Assembly: GCA_035505375.1 (NCBI GenBank)
Contig: DATJQV010000028.1
Coordinates: 1-56,440, forward strand
Direction: 5' to 3'
DNA from: a bacterium
GTDB lineage: Bacteria; Hydrothermota; Tepidihabitantia; Tepidihabitantales; Tepidihabitantaceae
Length of the DNA: 56,440 bases
The notes beneath the pieces are model-generated. The model was not told where the DNA came from. It saw only the letters and a program-made list of their open reading frames with translations, and searched no databases. Positions 8,329-16,019 of this stretch are shown one piece after another (the first letter of the stretch is position 1; the number at the start of each line of letters is the position of its first letter). Position numbers and translations under genes: made by a program.

Positions 8329-8343
8329 TCATAGTCATTATGA
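8329..8343 (+). promoter_or_regulatory. PerR-box-like operator downstream of catalase -10
   Basis: The 15-mer TCATAGTCATTATGA is a near-perfect palindrome centred on C8336 and matches the Bacillus Per box TTATAATNATTATAA at all but three positions. It sits about 10 bases downstream of the predicted transcription start, where a bound repressor would block the polymerase. The regulator gene next door is the obvious candidate to bind it. Confidence 0.65.
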
Positions 8344-8371
8344 ATTGGAATAGGTGAGAAAGGAGCAAGCT

Positions 8372-9877
8372 GTGTCTGATGCGAAGCGTCTGACTTCGAA
8401 CTTCGGCAAGCCGGCGGGCGACGACCAGAACGGCCTGACCGTCGGGAGCCCCGGCCACACCCTCTTATCCGATGTCTACATGGTCGAGAAACTGGCCCAT
8501 TTCAATCGCGAGCGGATACCGGAACGCGTCGTCCACGCCAAGGGCGCGGGCGCCCACGGTTACTTCGAGGTGACGCACGACGTAACGAAGTACACCTGCG
8601 CGAAGTTCCTGTCCAAGGTCGGGAAGCGGACCGACGTCTTCGCACGATTCTCGACCGTGGGCGGGGAAAAGGGCTCGGCCGACGCCGAACGCGACCCGCG
8701 CGGATTCGCGGTGAAGTTCTACACCGAAGAAGGTAACTTCGACATGACCGGTAACAATACGCCGGTCTTCTTCATCCGCGACCCGATCAAGTTCCCGGAC
8801 TTCATCCACACCCAGAAGCGTAACCCGGCCACGAATGCCAAGGACCCGGACGCGTTCTGGGATTTCCTGTCGCTCACGCCCGAGTCGGTGCACCAGGTGA
8901 CGATTCTCTTCTCGGACCGGGGTACGCCCAAGACGTACCGCCACATGAACGGGTACGGCGGGCACGCATTTAAGTGGTACACCGAGAAGGGCGACTACTG
9001 GTGGGTGAAGCTGCACTTCAAGACCGAGCAGGGAATCCAGAATTTCTCCCGCGAGGAGGCCGGGGCGATGGTTGCCAGAGACCCGGACCACGCCACCCGC
9101 GATCTGTTCGAGTCAATCAAGCGCGGGGAGTTCCCGGCATGGACGGTGCAGATTCAGGTTATGCCACCGAAGGACGCGGCAAGCTATCGGTTCGACCCGT
9201 TCGATGTCACCAAAGTGCTGCCACACGGCGACTACCCGGTCATTCCCATCGGACGGATGGTACTCAATCGCAACCCGGAGAACTACTTCGCCGAGGTCGA
9301 GCAGTCCGCGTTCTGCCCGGGCAACCTCGTACCCGGTTTCGCGCTCGCTCCCGACAAGATGTTGCAGGCGAGAGCGGTCTTCTACCACGACGCCCACCGT
9401 TATCGTCTCGGGCCGAACTACCACCTGCTGCCCATAAACGCCGCCAAGGCAGGAGCGACGGACAACTACCAGCGCGACGGGGCGATGCGCACCGACGCCA
9501 ATGGCGGCGGCGGTCCGAACTACTACCCGAACACTTTCGGCGGGCCGGCGCCTGACCCGAAAGCGGCGGAGCCGGAGTTTGACTTCGCCGGCACAATCGG
9601 CCGCAGGCCGTACCCCAAGACCGAGGACGACTCTGTCCAGGCCGGCGACCTCTATCGCAAGGCAATGGACGACACGGCGCGCGAGCACCTTATCGGCAAC
9701 ATCGTGGCCCATCTCGGCAACGCGCAGAAGCGACTTCAGTTGCGCCAGACCGCCCTGTTCTACAAGGCGGACAAAGAGTACGGGACGCGGGTCGCGGGCG
9801 GGCTCAAACTCGACACGGCAGAGGTAGAACGGCTGGCCGGGATGACGCAGGAGCAGCGCGTCCGCGCCACCTCCTGA
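8372..9877 (+). CDS. katA: Monofunctional heme catalase
   Basis: Catalase of 501 residues that dismutates hydrogen peroxide. The GTG at 8372 ([16 protein letters not shown]) is preferred because AAAGGAG lies 6 bases upstream; a GTG at 8354 would put the ribosome site inside the gene. Visible catalase motifs: [20 protein letters not shown] with the distal His, [39 protein letters not shown] with the catalytic Asn, and [17 protein letters not shown] with the proximal heme Tyr. Length fits the small-subunit clade. The gene has its own strong promoter, a PerR-like operator and a downstream hairpin, so it is probably monocistronic and peroxide-induced. Confidence 0.95.
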   Translation: MSDAKRLTSNFGKPAGDDQNGLTVGSPGHTLLSDVYMVEKLAHFNRERIPERVVHAKGAGAHGYFEVTHDVTKYTCAKFLSKVGKRTDVFARFSTVGGEKGSADAERDPRGFAVKFYTEEGNFDMTGNNTPVFFIRDPIKFPDFIHTQKRNPATNAKDPDAFWDFLSLTPESVHQVTILFSDRGTPKTYRHMNGYGGHAFKWYTEKGDYWWVKLHFKTEQGIQNFSREEAGAMVARDPDHATRDLFESIKRGEFPAWTVQIQVMPPKDAASYRFDPFDVTKVLPHGDYPVIPIGRMVLNRNPENYFAEVEQSAFCPGNLVPGFALAPDKMLQARAVFYHDAHRYRLGPNYHLLPINAAKAGATDNYQRDGAMRTDANGGGGPNYYPNTFGGPAPDPKAAEPEFDFAGTIGRRPYPKTEDDSVQAGDLYRKAMDDTAREHLIGNIVAHLGNAQKRLQLRQTALFYKADKEYGTRVAGGLKLDTAEVERLAGMTQEQRVRATS

Positions 9878-9898
9878 CAACCGCGGCACATATAGCGC

Positions 9899-9930
9899 AA
9901 GCACCGCCCGCCCCGTAGCGGGCGGTGCTT
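9899..9930. terminator. Hairpin terminator after catalase
   Basis: Perfect 13-bp stem AAGCACCGCCCGC / GCGGGCGGTGCTT with a 6-base loop, starting 21 bases after the catalase stop. The stem itself ends in CTT, with no long T-run. It separates katA from the DtxR-Feo operon. Confidence 0.7.
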
Positions 9931-10047
9931 CCTGTGACGGCGTAGTCGTCCTCGGACCGGACGGGACGTCCTCCCTCAATCCGGAGCCGTCCGCCGAGGG
10001 ACCATTGGTCTGGTCTTGCGATCTTGACCGCCGGCGCGAATTCACTG

Positions 10048-10075
10048 TTGACAGCGACGCCGTTCGCGGTAATAT
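10048..10075 (+). promoter_or_regulatory. Promoter of the dtxR-feoA-feoB operon
   Basis: TTGACA at 10048-10053 and TAATAT at 10070-10075 with a 16-bp spacer. The -10 box overlaps the first ATTAG half-site of the operator. The start codon at 10100 lies only about 18 bases after the expected transcription start. Confidence 0.7.
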
Positions 10076-10115
10076 TAGCCACGCCTAACATTATTAGTTA
10101 TGCCTAACACATTAG
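10074..10115 (+). promoter_or_regulatory. Tandem DtxR-type operator overlapping the start codon
   Basis: ATTAG occurs at 10074-10078, 10093-10097 and 10111-10115, and GCCTAACA lies between successive copies. This gives two TTAG-N6-CTAA imperfect palindromes 19 bp apart, resembling the TTAGG...CCTAA boxes of DtxR/IdeR/MntR regulators. The second box covers the ATG at 10100. Autoregulation of the operon by its first product is the likely meaning. Confidence 0.6.
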
Positions 10116-10576
10116 CTTTGACGGAGAGCGCCCAGGATTACCTGGAGGCGCTGCTGCTGGCAAGCGAGGACCGGAGCGTGGTCCGCATCAGCGACGTCGC
10201 CCGGCGCCTGGGCGTGCGGCTGCCGTCGGTGGTGGCGATGCTGAAGGGGCTCGCGGCCAAGGGTCTCGTCAAGCATGAGCGCTACGGCCTGGTGGAACTG
10301 ACCGAGGCCGGGCGTGCCGAAGCGCGGGCAGTGCTGGCCCGGCACAAGGCCATCTTCCGTTTTCTGAACGGCTTTCTGGGTGTGAGTGAGGCCACCGCCG
10401 AGATCGACGCCTGCCGGATTGAGCACGTGCTGTCGCCGGACACGGTGAAGCGGCTGCTGAAGCTGGTCACGTTGCTTGAACGCGAGGGGGCTGCCGGCAA
10501 GGCCGGCCTCCACGATTTTCCCCGGCTTGCCGGCGGCAGGCGGACGAGTGCTTGCGGCAAACGAGCCAAGTCATGA
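10100..10576 (+). CDS. DtxR-family metal-dependent repressor
   Basis: Protein of 158 residues. Residues 1-65 form the winged helix (ESAQDYLEALLLAS, VRISDVARRLGVRLPSVVAML, GLVKHERYGLVELTEAG). Residues 66-140 form the metal-binding and dimer domain (HKAIFRFLNGFLGV, DACRIEHVLSPDTVKRLLKL). The SH3-like third domain of DtxR is absent, as in short MntR-like forms. It heads an operon with feoA and feoB (4-base ATGA overlap with feoA) and its promoter carries tandem DtxR-like boxes, so iron-responsive control of ferrous uptake is the likely role. No ribosome binding site is visible; the leader is very short. Iron versus manganese specificity cannot be decided from sequence alone. Confidence 0.88.
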   Translation: MPNTLALTESAQDYLEALLLASEDRSVVRISDVARRLGVRLPSVVAMLKGLAAKGLVKHERYGLVELTEAGRAEARAVLARHKAIFRFLNGFLGVSEATAEIDACRIEHVLSPDTVKRLLKLVTLLEREGAAGKAGLHDFPRLAGGRRTSACGKRAKS

Positions 10577-10818
10577 CTCTCGCCGATGCCGGCTCCGGCG
10601 ATAACGTGCGGGTCGTGGAAATCAAGGCGGGGCGGAGCTTACGCGGGCGGTTGCTGGGCATGGGCATCATGCCCGGCTCGGAAGTCAGGGTTCTTTCCGG
10701 CGGGCGCGGCGGGCCGGTGATAATCGCGCAGAATGACTGCCGAATGGCGCTGGGCCAGGGCATGAGCAAACGGATTGTCGTGAGCCGAATGGATCCGGAC
10801 GCTCGAACGGCAGGCTAG
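10573..10818 (+). CDS. feoA: FeoA, ferrous iron transport accessory protein
   Basis: SH3-like protein of 81 residues from ATG 10573, which overlaps the dtxR stop by 4 bases (ATGA). Characteristic segments are GDNVRVVEIKAG, LRGRLLGMGIMPGSEVRVL, GGPVIIAQNDCRMALGQGMSKRIVV. FeoA supports the FeoB transporter at the cytoplasmic membrane. It lies between the regulator and feoB, 11 bases before feoB. Confidence 0.92.
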   Translation: MTLADAGSGDNVRVVEIKAGRSLRGRLLGMGIMPGSEVRVLSGGRGGPVIIAQNDCRMALGQGMSKRIVVSRMDPDARTAG

Positions 10819-10829
10819 GGACCACCGGA

Positions 10830-12896
10830 ATGACGAATCCCGAGTCGTCATCCGGAAATCATCGTTCCTCGTCACACGGTCCCGGCCGGACGATTCGGAT
10901 CGCCCTGGCGGGCAACCCCAATTCCGGTAAGACAACGATCTTCAACGCGCTGACCGGCGCGCACCAGACCGTGGGCAACTGGCCCGGGGTGACGGTCGAG
11001 AAGAAAGAGGGACGGTTTGAGTATCAGCACCACGAGGTGACGGTCGTTGACCTGCCGGGAACCTACAGCCTGTCGGCCTATTCACTCGATGAGCAGGTTG
11101 CGCACAATTACCTGATTGACGAAACCCCGGACGGGGTCGTGGCGATTGTCGACGCGGCCAACCTCGAACGCAATCTCTACCTCGTGATTCAACTGCTCGA
11201 ACTCGGCGCCCGAGTAGTCCTCGACTTGAACATGAGCGACATCGCTCAAGCCCGGGGCATCACGATTGACGCCAAAGTGCTGGAGAAGGTGCTCGGCGTT
11301 CGGGTTGTCGCGACGACGGCGAGCGAGGGCGCCGGTCTGGATGAACTGAAGCGCCGAATCCATGACTTCGTGCGCCAGCCCGCGCCGAGCTTCAAGCTCG
11401 ATTATGGCGACGACCTGGAACCGGAGCTTGAGCGGCTCGCGGCGCTGGTTGCACCGGACGCGGAACGGGCCGGGCTCCGGCCGCGCTGGCTGGTGTTGCG
11501 CCTGCTGGAGGGCGAGCAGGGCGAACTGCATCACGTCAGCCCGGAAGTCGAGCGGCAGATGCGCGAGGTGGTTCAAACCACGGTCAAGCGGCTGGAGCGG
11601 CACTGGGGCCGGGACATCGAGACGGTAATCGCCGAACGCCGATTCGGGTTCCTCAAGGGGTTGGTAGGCGAGTGCACGACACGCAGGGCCGATGAGTCGA
11701 CGCAGCCCACCGGTTCCGACCGGATTGACCGATTACTCACGAATCGCTGGCTCGGCATACCGGTCTTCCTGCTGCTGATGGGCGTAATGTTTCAACTCGT
11801 CTTCCGCATCGGGTCGCCGCTGGCGCGGCTGATTGACACAGGGTTCACGGCACTGGGGAAGGCGACCATTGACGGATTGACCGCCGCCCATGCACCGGGC
11901 TGGATTGGTTCGCTGCTGGCGGACGGCCTGATTCACGGCGTCGGGTCGGTGCTGGTCTTTCTGCCCAACATCGTCATCCTGTTTCTGGTGCTGGCGTTGC
12001 TTGAGGACTCGGGCTACATGTCCCGCGCCGCATTCGTGATGGACCGGTTCATGCACGCGCTCGGACTCCACGGCAAGTCGTTCATCCCGATGATGATGGG
12101 GTTCGGGTGCTGCGTGCCGGCCATCCTGGCGACGCGCACGCTGGAATCGCGCAAGGACCGGATTCTCACAATCCTGATTACCCCGCTTATGTCATGCTCG
12201 GCTCGGCTACCCATCTACACGCTCTTGGCGGCCGCGTTCTTCCCTCGGAACCAGTGGCTCGTCGTATTCTCGCTCTACCTGCTCGGGATTGTCCTCGCGG
12301 TTGTGATGGCGCGGCTGCTGCGCACGTTTCTCTTTCGGGAAGAGGCGGCGCCCCTGATTATCGAACTGCCGCCGTATCACCTGCCCGTGCTCAAGCATCT
12401 GCTGCGGCACGTCATGTTCCGGTCCTGGCTCTTCGTCAAGAAGGCCGGGACGGTGATTGCCGGAGCCGTAGTCGTGCTTTGGATACTCGCGCGCCTGCCC
12501 TGGGGTGCTGCGTACGCTTCACAGGCAACTCTGATTGGTCGGCTTGGGACCCTGCTATCGCCGGTCTTTGCTCCGGCCGGGTTCGGGCACTGGCAGGTAG
12601 CCGTGTCGCTATTGACCGGGATTGTCGCCAAAGAGCTTGTGGTCGGGACGCTGGGAACTCTCTCGACGACCGCCGGCCGGACGCTGAGTTCTTCCCTCAG
12701 CCTGCTTTTCAACCCGGTGTCAGCCTATGCCTTCATGGCGATGTCGCTCATCTACACGCCCTGCGTGGCGACAATCGCCGCGATTCGACGCGAGACGAAC
12801 TGGCGATGGGCCGCGCTCGCGGTGGGCTACAGCCTGGTGCTAGGCTGGGTCGTTGCGGTGGGCATCAACCAGGTGGGACGACTCCTGTTCAGGTAA
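10830..12896 (+). CDS. feoB: FeoB, ferrous iron transporter
   Basis: Inner-membrane ferrous iron permease of 688 residues with an N-terminal G-protein domain. G1 is GNPNSGKTT at residues 28-36, G2/G3 region has GNWPGVTVEKKEG and DLPGTYSLSAYS, G4 is NMSD. Membrane helices begin near residue 310 (WLGIPVFLLLMGVMFQLVF), with the Gate motifs GFGCCVPAILATRT and TPLMSCSARLPIY, and a second Gate-type segment YTPCVATIAAI near the end. Co-transcribed with the DtxR regulator and feoA. No feoC is seen; a 10-codon reading frame with a strong ribosome site follows directly. Confidence 0.96.
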   Translation: MTNPESSSGNHRSSSHGPGRTIRIALAGNPNSGKTTIFNALTGAHQTVGNWPGVTVEKKEGRFEYQHHEVTVVDLPGTYSLSAYSLDEQVAHNYLIDETPDGVVAIVDAANLERNLYLVIQLLELGARVVLDLNMSDIAQARGITIDAKVLEKVLGVRVVATTASEGAGLDELKRRIHDFVRQPAPSFKLDYGDDLEPELERLAALVAPDAERAGLRPRWLVLRLLEGEQGELHHVSPEVERQMREVVQTTVKRLERHWGRDIETVIAERRFGFLKGLVGECTTRRADESTQPTGSDRIDRLLTNRWLGIPVFLLLMGVMFQLVFRIGSPLARLIDTGFTALGKATIDGLTAAHAPGWIGSLLADGLIHGVGSVLVFLPNIVILFLVLALLEDSGYMSRAAFVMDRFMHALGLHGKSFIPMMMGFGCCVPAILATRTLESRKDRILTILITPLMSCSARLPIYTLLAAAFFPRNQWLVVFSLYLLGIVLAVVMARLLRTFLFREEAAPLIIELPPYHLPVLKHLLRHVMFRSWLFVKKAGTVIAGAVVVLWILARLPWGAAYASQATLIGRLGTLLSPVFAPAGFGHWQVAVSLLTGIVAKELVVGTLGTLSTTAGRTLSSSLSLLFNPVSAYAFMAMSLIYTPCVATIAAIRRETNWRWAALAVGYSLVLGWVVAVGINQVGRLLFR

Positions 12897-12933
12897 GGAG
12901 GAGTATGGCGTCAGTCGCATCTCGGATTCGCGC

Positions 12934-12963
12934 TTGACATTGGGCAGCCGTTCAACTTAGACT
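12934..12963 (+). promoter_or_regulatory. Possible promoter of the VIT-like gene
   Basis: A perfect -35 TTGACA at 12934-12939 and a weaker -10 TAGACT at 12958-12963 with an 18-bp spacer lie 52 bases before the next gene. Confidence 0.4.
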
Positions 12964-13014
12964 TGCCGGATGCCTGACTCAATCATGGACTGGGACTCAA
13001 AGCGCCGGTAACTC

Positions 13015-13581
13015 ATGAAGATGTCAACGCCAGTGACAGGCGTCCAGGCCAAGACGACCGAGAGCCAGACGGACGGCAGCGCTGCGCTACGCCGGGGCTG
13101 GTCGGAATTCAAGACTCTCAGAAACTACATCTTTGGCAGCTCGGCCGCGATTATCACCGACGTCAGCCTCATCGTCGGGCTGGGTTCAGCCCGGGCCGGC
13201 AAGGCGCCGCTTCTCGCCGGGCTGTTGACCATCGCGGTTGCCGACAATGTGTCCGACTCCCTCGGAATCCACCTGTACAAGGAGAGCGAAGGCTACAGCC
13301 AGCGGTTGTCCCTGCTCTCGACCGTATTAAACTTCCTCTCGCGGCTGCTGATTTCCTGCACCTTCATTGCGATTGTCCTGGCACTTCCCATGGCTCATGC
13401 CATTATCGTGGGGCTCGTCTGGGGACTGCTGCTGATTATCTTCATCAGCTACCTCATCAGCCGCAACAATCGGGATAACCCGGTCAGAGAGATGGTCGTC
13501 CACGTGCTGATTGCCGTTGTCGTAATCGCGCTCAGCCGATATCTTGGACACGCGATAGCGACCTACTTCCACGCGCCATGA
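13015..13581 (+). CDS. VIT1/CCC1-like membrane protein
   Basis: Protein of 188 residues with about five membrane segments. The stretch YIFGSSAAIITDVSLIVGLGSARAG and the following LLAGLLTIAVADNVSDSLGIHLYKESE resemble the first half of VIT1/CCC1 iron/manganese transporters, where a similar helix pair carries metal-site Asp/Glu residues. The second half (LLISCTFIAIVLALPMAHAIIVG, VVHVLIAVVVIALSRYLGHAIA) fits the usual helix hairpin. Its place right after the Feo operon supports a metal-handling role, perhaps iron export or storage. Substrate is inference; no ribosome site is evident before ATG 13015. Confidence 0.6.
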   Translation: MKMSTPVTGVQAKTTESQTDGSAALRRGWSEFKTLRNYIFGSSAAIITDVSLIVGLGSARAGKAPLLAGLLTIAVADNVSDSLGIHLYKESEGYSQRLSLLSTVLNFLSRLLISCTFIAIVLALPMAHAIIVGLVWGLLLIIFISYLISRNNRDNPVREMVVHVLIAVVVIALSRYLGHAIATYFHAP

Positions 13582-13667
13582 AGGAACAATCGGAACACGT
13601 CCCTGTTTCTGAGCGATGTCAGGGCGCGGCGAGTCTCGTTCATCGTTGCATGGTACATCGTTCGGAG

Positions 13668-13700
13668 CCGTTAGCCGTGAGCCGTAAGCCGATAGCGGTT
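13668..13700. repeat. Micro-repeat of AGCCGT units (family E)
   Basis: Short words GCCGTTAGCCGTGAGCCG and GTAAGCCGATAGCGG form a degenerate hexamer/heptamer array between the VIT-like gene and the next lipoprotein. The same words, in either orientation, recur at 30493-30520, 50630-50650 and 56226-56250 and inside two sorting domains (about 2092-2125 and 52105-52150). Confidence 0.65.
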
Positions 13701-13779
13701 TCGGTCGAGACGATGATGACAGCCAACGGCTTGCAGCTTGCGGTCTGGATGTTGGCAAGCACAAGAAGGAAGTGAATCT

Positions 13780-14235
13780 GTGAGTCCGCGCCAGCTTTTC
13801 GTTTGGGGGTCCGTTCTAGTACTGACGGGGTGTGGCATGAACCGGGCAGGACTGGCCCGCGACGTTCGGTTACTGCTTGCCGGCTGCAGCGTCAAGCCCA
13901 GGACCATCAAGGTGACCATGGGGGACCGAACGCGAACCGGGATGGTGGAAATCACGGCCACGTCCGCAGACATCGCCGCCATCGTTAGCCGATTCGGACT
14001 GCAGGAAGGCGGGACAGCAGAAGACGATTCCGACCGTCACAGTTGGCTCGACGCCAGAGTCCGGCAATTCAACCATCCCTTACTTCTCCCTCAGGATGGC
14101 GTCAAGGTCTTCCGATCGAACGGCAGGTCTGAGAATCTGCGTCTCTCCAACGGCACAGCCTTCGATTACATGCTCCTCTTTTGGGACAAGGACAAAGGCG
14201 TTGCCGTGATCCTGTTGTCCTACGCCTATGGCTAA
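13780..14235 (+). CDS. Small putative lipoprotein, function unknown
   Basis: Protein of 151 residues from GTG 13780 (VSPRQLFVWGSVLVLTGCG), chosen because AAGAAGGA lies about 9 bases upstream and the frame then opens with a signal sequence and an LTGC lipobox. The remainder (SVKPRTIKVTMGDRTRTGMVEITA, NGTAFDYMLLFWDKDKGVAVILLSYAYG) is soluble and mixed alpha/beta, with no family I recognise. Its last 8 bases overlap the start of the next membrane gene, so the two are translationally coupled. Confidence 0.65.
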   Translation: MSPRQLFVWGSVLVLTGCGMNRAGLARDVRLLLAGCSVKPRTIKVTMGDRTRTGMVEITATSADIAAIVSRFGLQEGGTAEDDSDRHSWLDARVRQFNHPLLLPQDGVKVFRSNGRSENLRLSNGTAFDYMLLFWDKDKGVAVILLSYAYG

Positions 14236-14635
14236 CGGTGTCTCCAATCGCCCGCGGAAGATTGCCGCAGGAATATCCATCCCGGTCAACTTCATGCTTT
14301 CCTGGACAATACTACCTCTCGCCATTCCACCCTTCCGCGGCTACTCGCTGCGCGAGATGGGCGAGGTACTCCTCTGGCAGAGCATGGGAATGGTGGGATG
14401 GCCATTGGGTTTGGTGGGCGGGCTGACGAACCTTGTCTTGCACCACTCAGGGACTGACCTGGTGAACCTGCTGCTCCTTTCGATGTACCCGGTCATGATC
14501 TTGTTCCTCGTGCTCAGCCTGTTTCCCAGGCGCCCCCGGTGGTGGGCGTTGGCCTCGCTGCACATCGTGCTCACCGGCTCGTTTGTGGCGGTTTGGCACA
14601 AAGTGCTCAATGGATATGACTTCATGAAAGGGTAG
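14228..14635 (+). CDS. Small membrane protein, function unknown
   Basis: Protein of 135 residues, ATG 14228 overlapping the preceding lipoprotein stop. Three to four membrane helices: IPVNFMLSWTILPLAIPPF, SMGMVGWPLGLVGGLTNLVL, LLLLSMYPVMILFLVLSLF, WALASLHIVLTGSFVAVWH. Part of a run of small membrane or lipoprotein genes (13.8-15.7 kb) on the same strand with overlapping ends, so probably one operon. No family recognised. Confidence 0.6.
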   Translation: MANGVSNRPRKIAAGISIPVNFMLSWTILPLAIPPFRGYSLREMGEVLLWQSMGMVGWPLGLVGGLTNLVLHHSGTDLVNLLLLSMYPVMILFLVLSLFPRRPRWWALASLHIVLTGSFVAVWHKVLNGYDFMKG

Positions 14636-14646
14636 CCAGAGGAACG

Positions 14647-14915
14647 ATGGGCGATTCCGGTCTGACGGCTCATCCGGGGATTGCCGCCTTGGCGTCGTTC
14701 GTCCTCGCGTTGGTCATGGCCGGCGTGGCGTGGCGCATTCCCAAACGCTCGGTGCGGGTTGGCATCGGCTGGGATTGCTGGTCCTGGGATCCCGAGGGGT
14801 GGTAGTACTTTCGTTCGTCACCGCTGTCTTGGTGACCGTTCTCGGTGTGGCCGTCTTGGTTCTCGGAAATCGAACCCGTGCCGCGGCCTCGCAGGACGGA
14901 GACTTCGGCCGGTGA
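14647..14915 (+). pseudogene. Small membrane protein gene with apparent frameshift
   Basis: An ATG at 14647 after AGAGGA opens a frame with a membrane helix (GIAALASFVLALVMAGVAW) that stops at about 14802. A different frame continues with VVVLSFVTAVLVTVLGVAVLVLG and ends in a TGA at 14913-14915, overlapping the next gene by 4 bases (GTGA). Joined by a shift near 14735-14780, the two give one protein of about 88 residues with two helices, in line with the spacing of the operon. The break may be a true mutation or a sequencing error. Confidence 0.4.
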
Positions 14916-15742
14916 AGCGCCAAGCGATTGTACTGGGGGCGTTGACAGCGTGGCCATTTGCGTTCGGCGCGCTGGTGCTGTTGGCCGGAGTCTTCGGACT
15001 GATCCCCAAAGACAGCGCTACGCCGCCGCCAACGTTCGTGGTGTTCTTCGCCCTGCTCGTGCTGACGCCGCTCATGTTGCTGGGACTACTCGTGTTCTAT
15101 CTTGTTTATCTCTTCACGAAGACGCCTTTGCCGCTGGACCGGAAACTGATCTGGTCAGTGACCCTGGTCGCCGGGCACGTGTTTGTGATGCCGGTGTTCT
15201 GGTGGCGCCACATCTGGAGACCGCGAAACATGGCGCCGCTGCCGGAGTCGAAGCGGTTTGCGTTGCTGGTCTTTGGGCCTTTGTTGTTGGCGGTGCTGCT
15301 GCCGATTGGGTACTTGGTTCCCATGGCCATCGGCATCACCGGCGCCGTCCTGCTTGGGAGCGGTCCCGGCTCAGTCTCCACCAAGGTCGTGCTGCAATCC
15401 TGGGCATGGGTGTTTGGCTTGGGCCTGACGTTCGCGGTGATCGCCGTGGCGGGCCGCTGGTGCCACGCGGTGTCTGAACGGCTCCGCTCGCGGGGCGCGG
15501 TCTGGAGCTGTCTGTGGTTCGCCTTCACGCTCATGCTCCTTCCCGTGGCTTGGTTCGGTACTGTCTTCCTCCGGAGCTTGATACCATCCGACGGGCCGCC
15601 AAGCACGTTGCCCGAACTCACACGCCTGGCGATAACCGTACCGTTGTTGGCGCAGCCGGGCGTAATCCTCTGGTTGTATCTCGTGGCCCGGTGGTGGCAG
15701 CGCGGAGCCGCTCGGCGATCGACATCCAAAGGAGAGGCATAA
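14912..15742 (+). CDS. Multi-pass membrane protein, function unknown
   Basis: Protein of 276 residues from GTG 14912 (VKRQAIVLGALTAWPFAFGAL), chosen because it overlaps the preceding stop and because the longer in-frame extension is Arg-rich and not membrane-like. About seven hydrophobic segments, including FVVFFALLVLTPLMLLGLLVFYLVY, FALLVFGPLLLAVLLPIGYLV, AWVFGLGLTFAVIAVAG and LTRLAITVPLLAQPGVILWLYL. It closes the small-membrane-protein operon. No family recognised. Confidence 0.6.
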   Translation: MKRQAIVLGALTAWPFAFGALVLLAGVFGLIPKDSATPPPTFVVFFALLVLTPLMLLGLLVFYLVYLFTKTPLPLDRKLIWSVTLVAGHVFVMPVFWWRHIWRPRNMAPLPESKRFALLVFGPLLLAVLLPIGYLVPMAIGITGAVLLGSGPGSVSTKVVLQSWAWVFGLGLTFAVIAVAGRWCHAVSERLRSRGAVWSCLWFAFTLMLLPVAWFGTVFLRSLIPSDGPPSTLPELTRLAITVPLLAQPGVILWLYLVARWWQRGAARRSTSKGEA

Positions 15743-16019
15743 TGCACAAAGCAATGTCGTTCATCATCATGAAAGCTCCGTGGACGCGGTGAAAGATTCT
15801 GACGGGGAGCCCACTTGACACTCCTGGTGCGGCATCACGAGACGGCCGGGTTGGCTGAGACGACGACAGCCGACGGCTCAGGGCTCGCAGCTCTCGGTCC
15901 GCGCTGCGGTGGGACGGATGGTAAGCCTGGTTGAGCGGTATGGATAGACAGGATGAGGAGCCGGTGTATCCGGCATGAGGACAGAGGAAGTCGGGGTTTT
16001 AGACACAAGGAGAGAAGCG

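Noticed and set aside
12107-12937. 276-codon open frame overlapping the end of feoB
   Set aside because: Overlaps the conserved FeoB membrane domain in another frame and has no recognisable domain.
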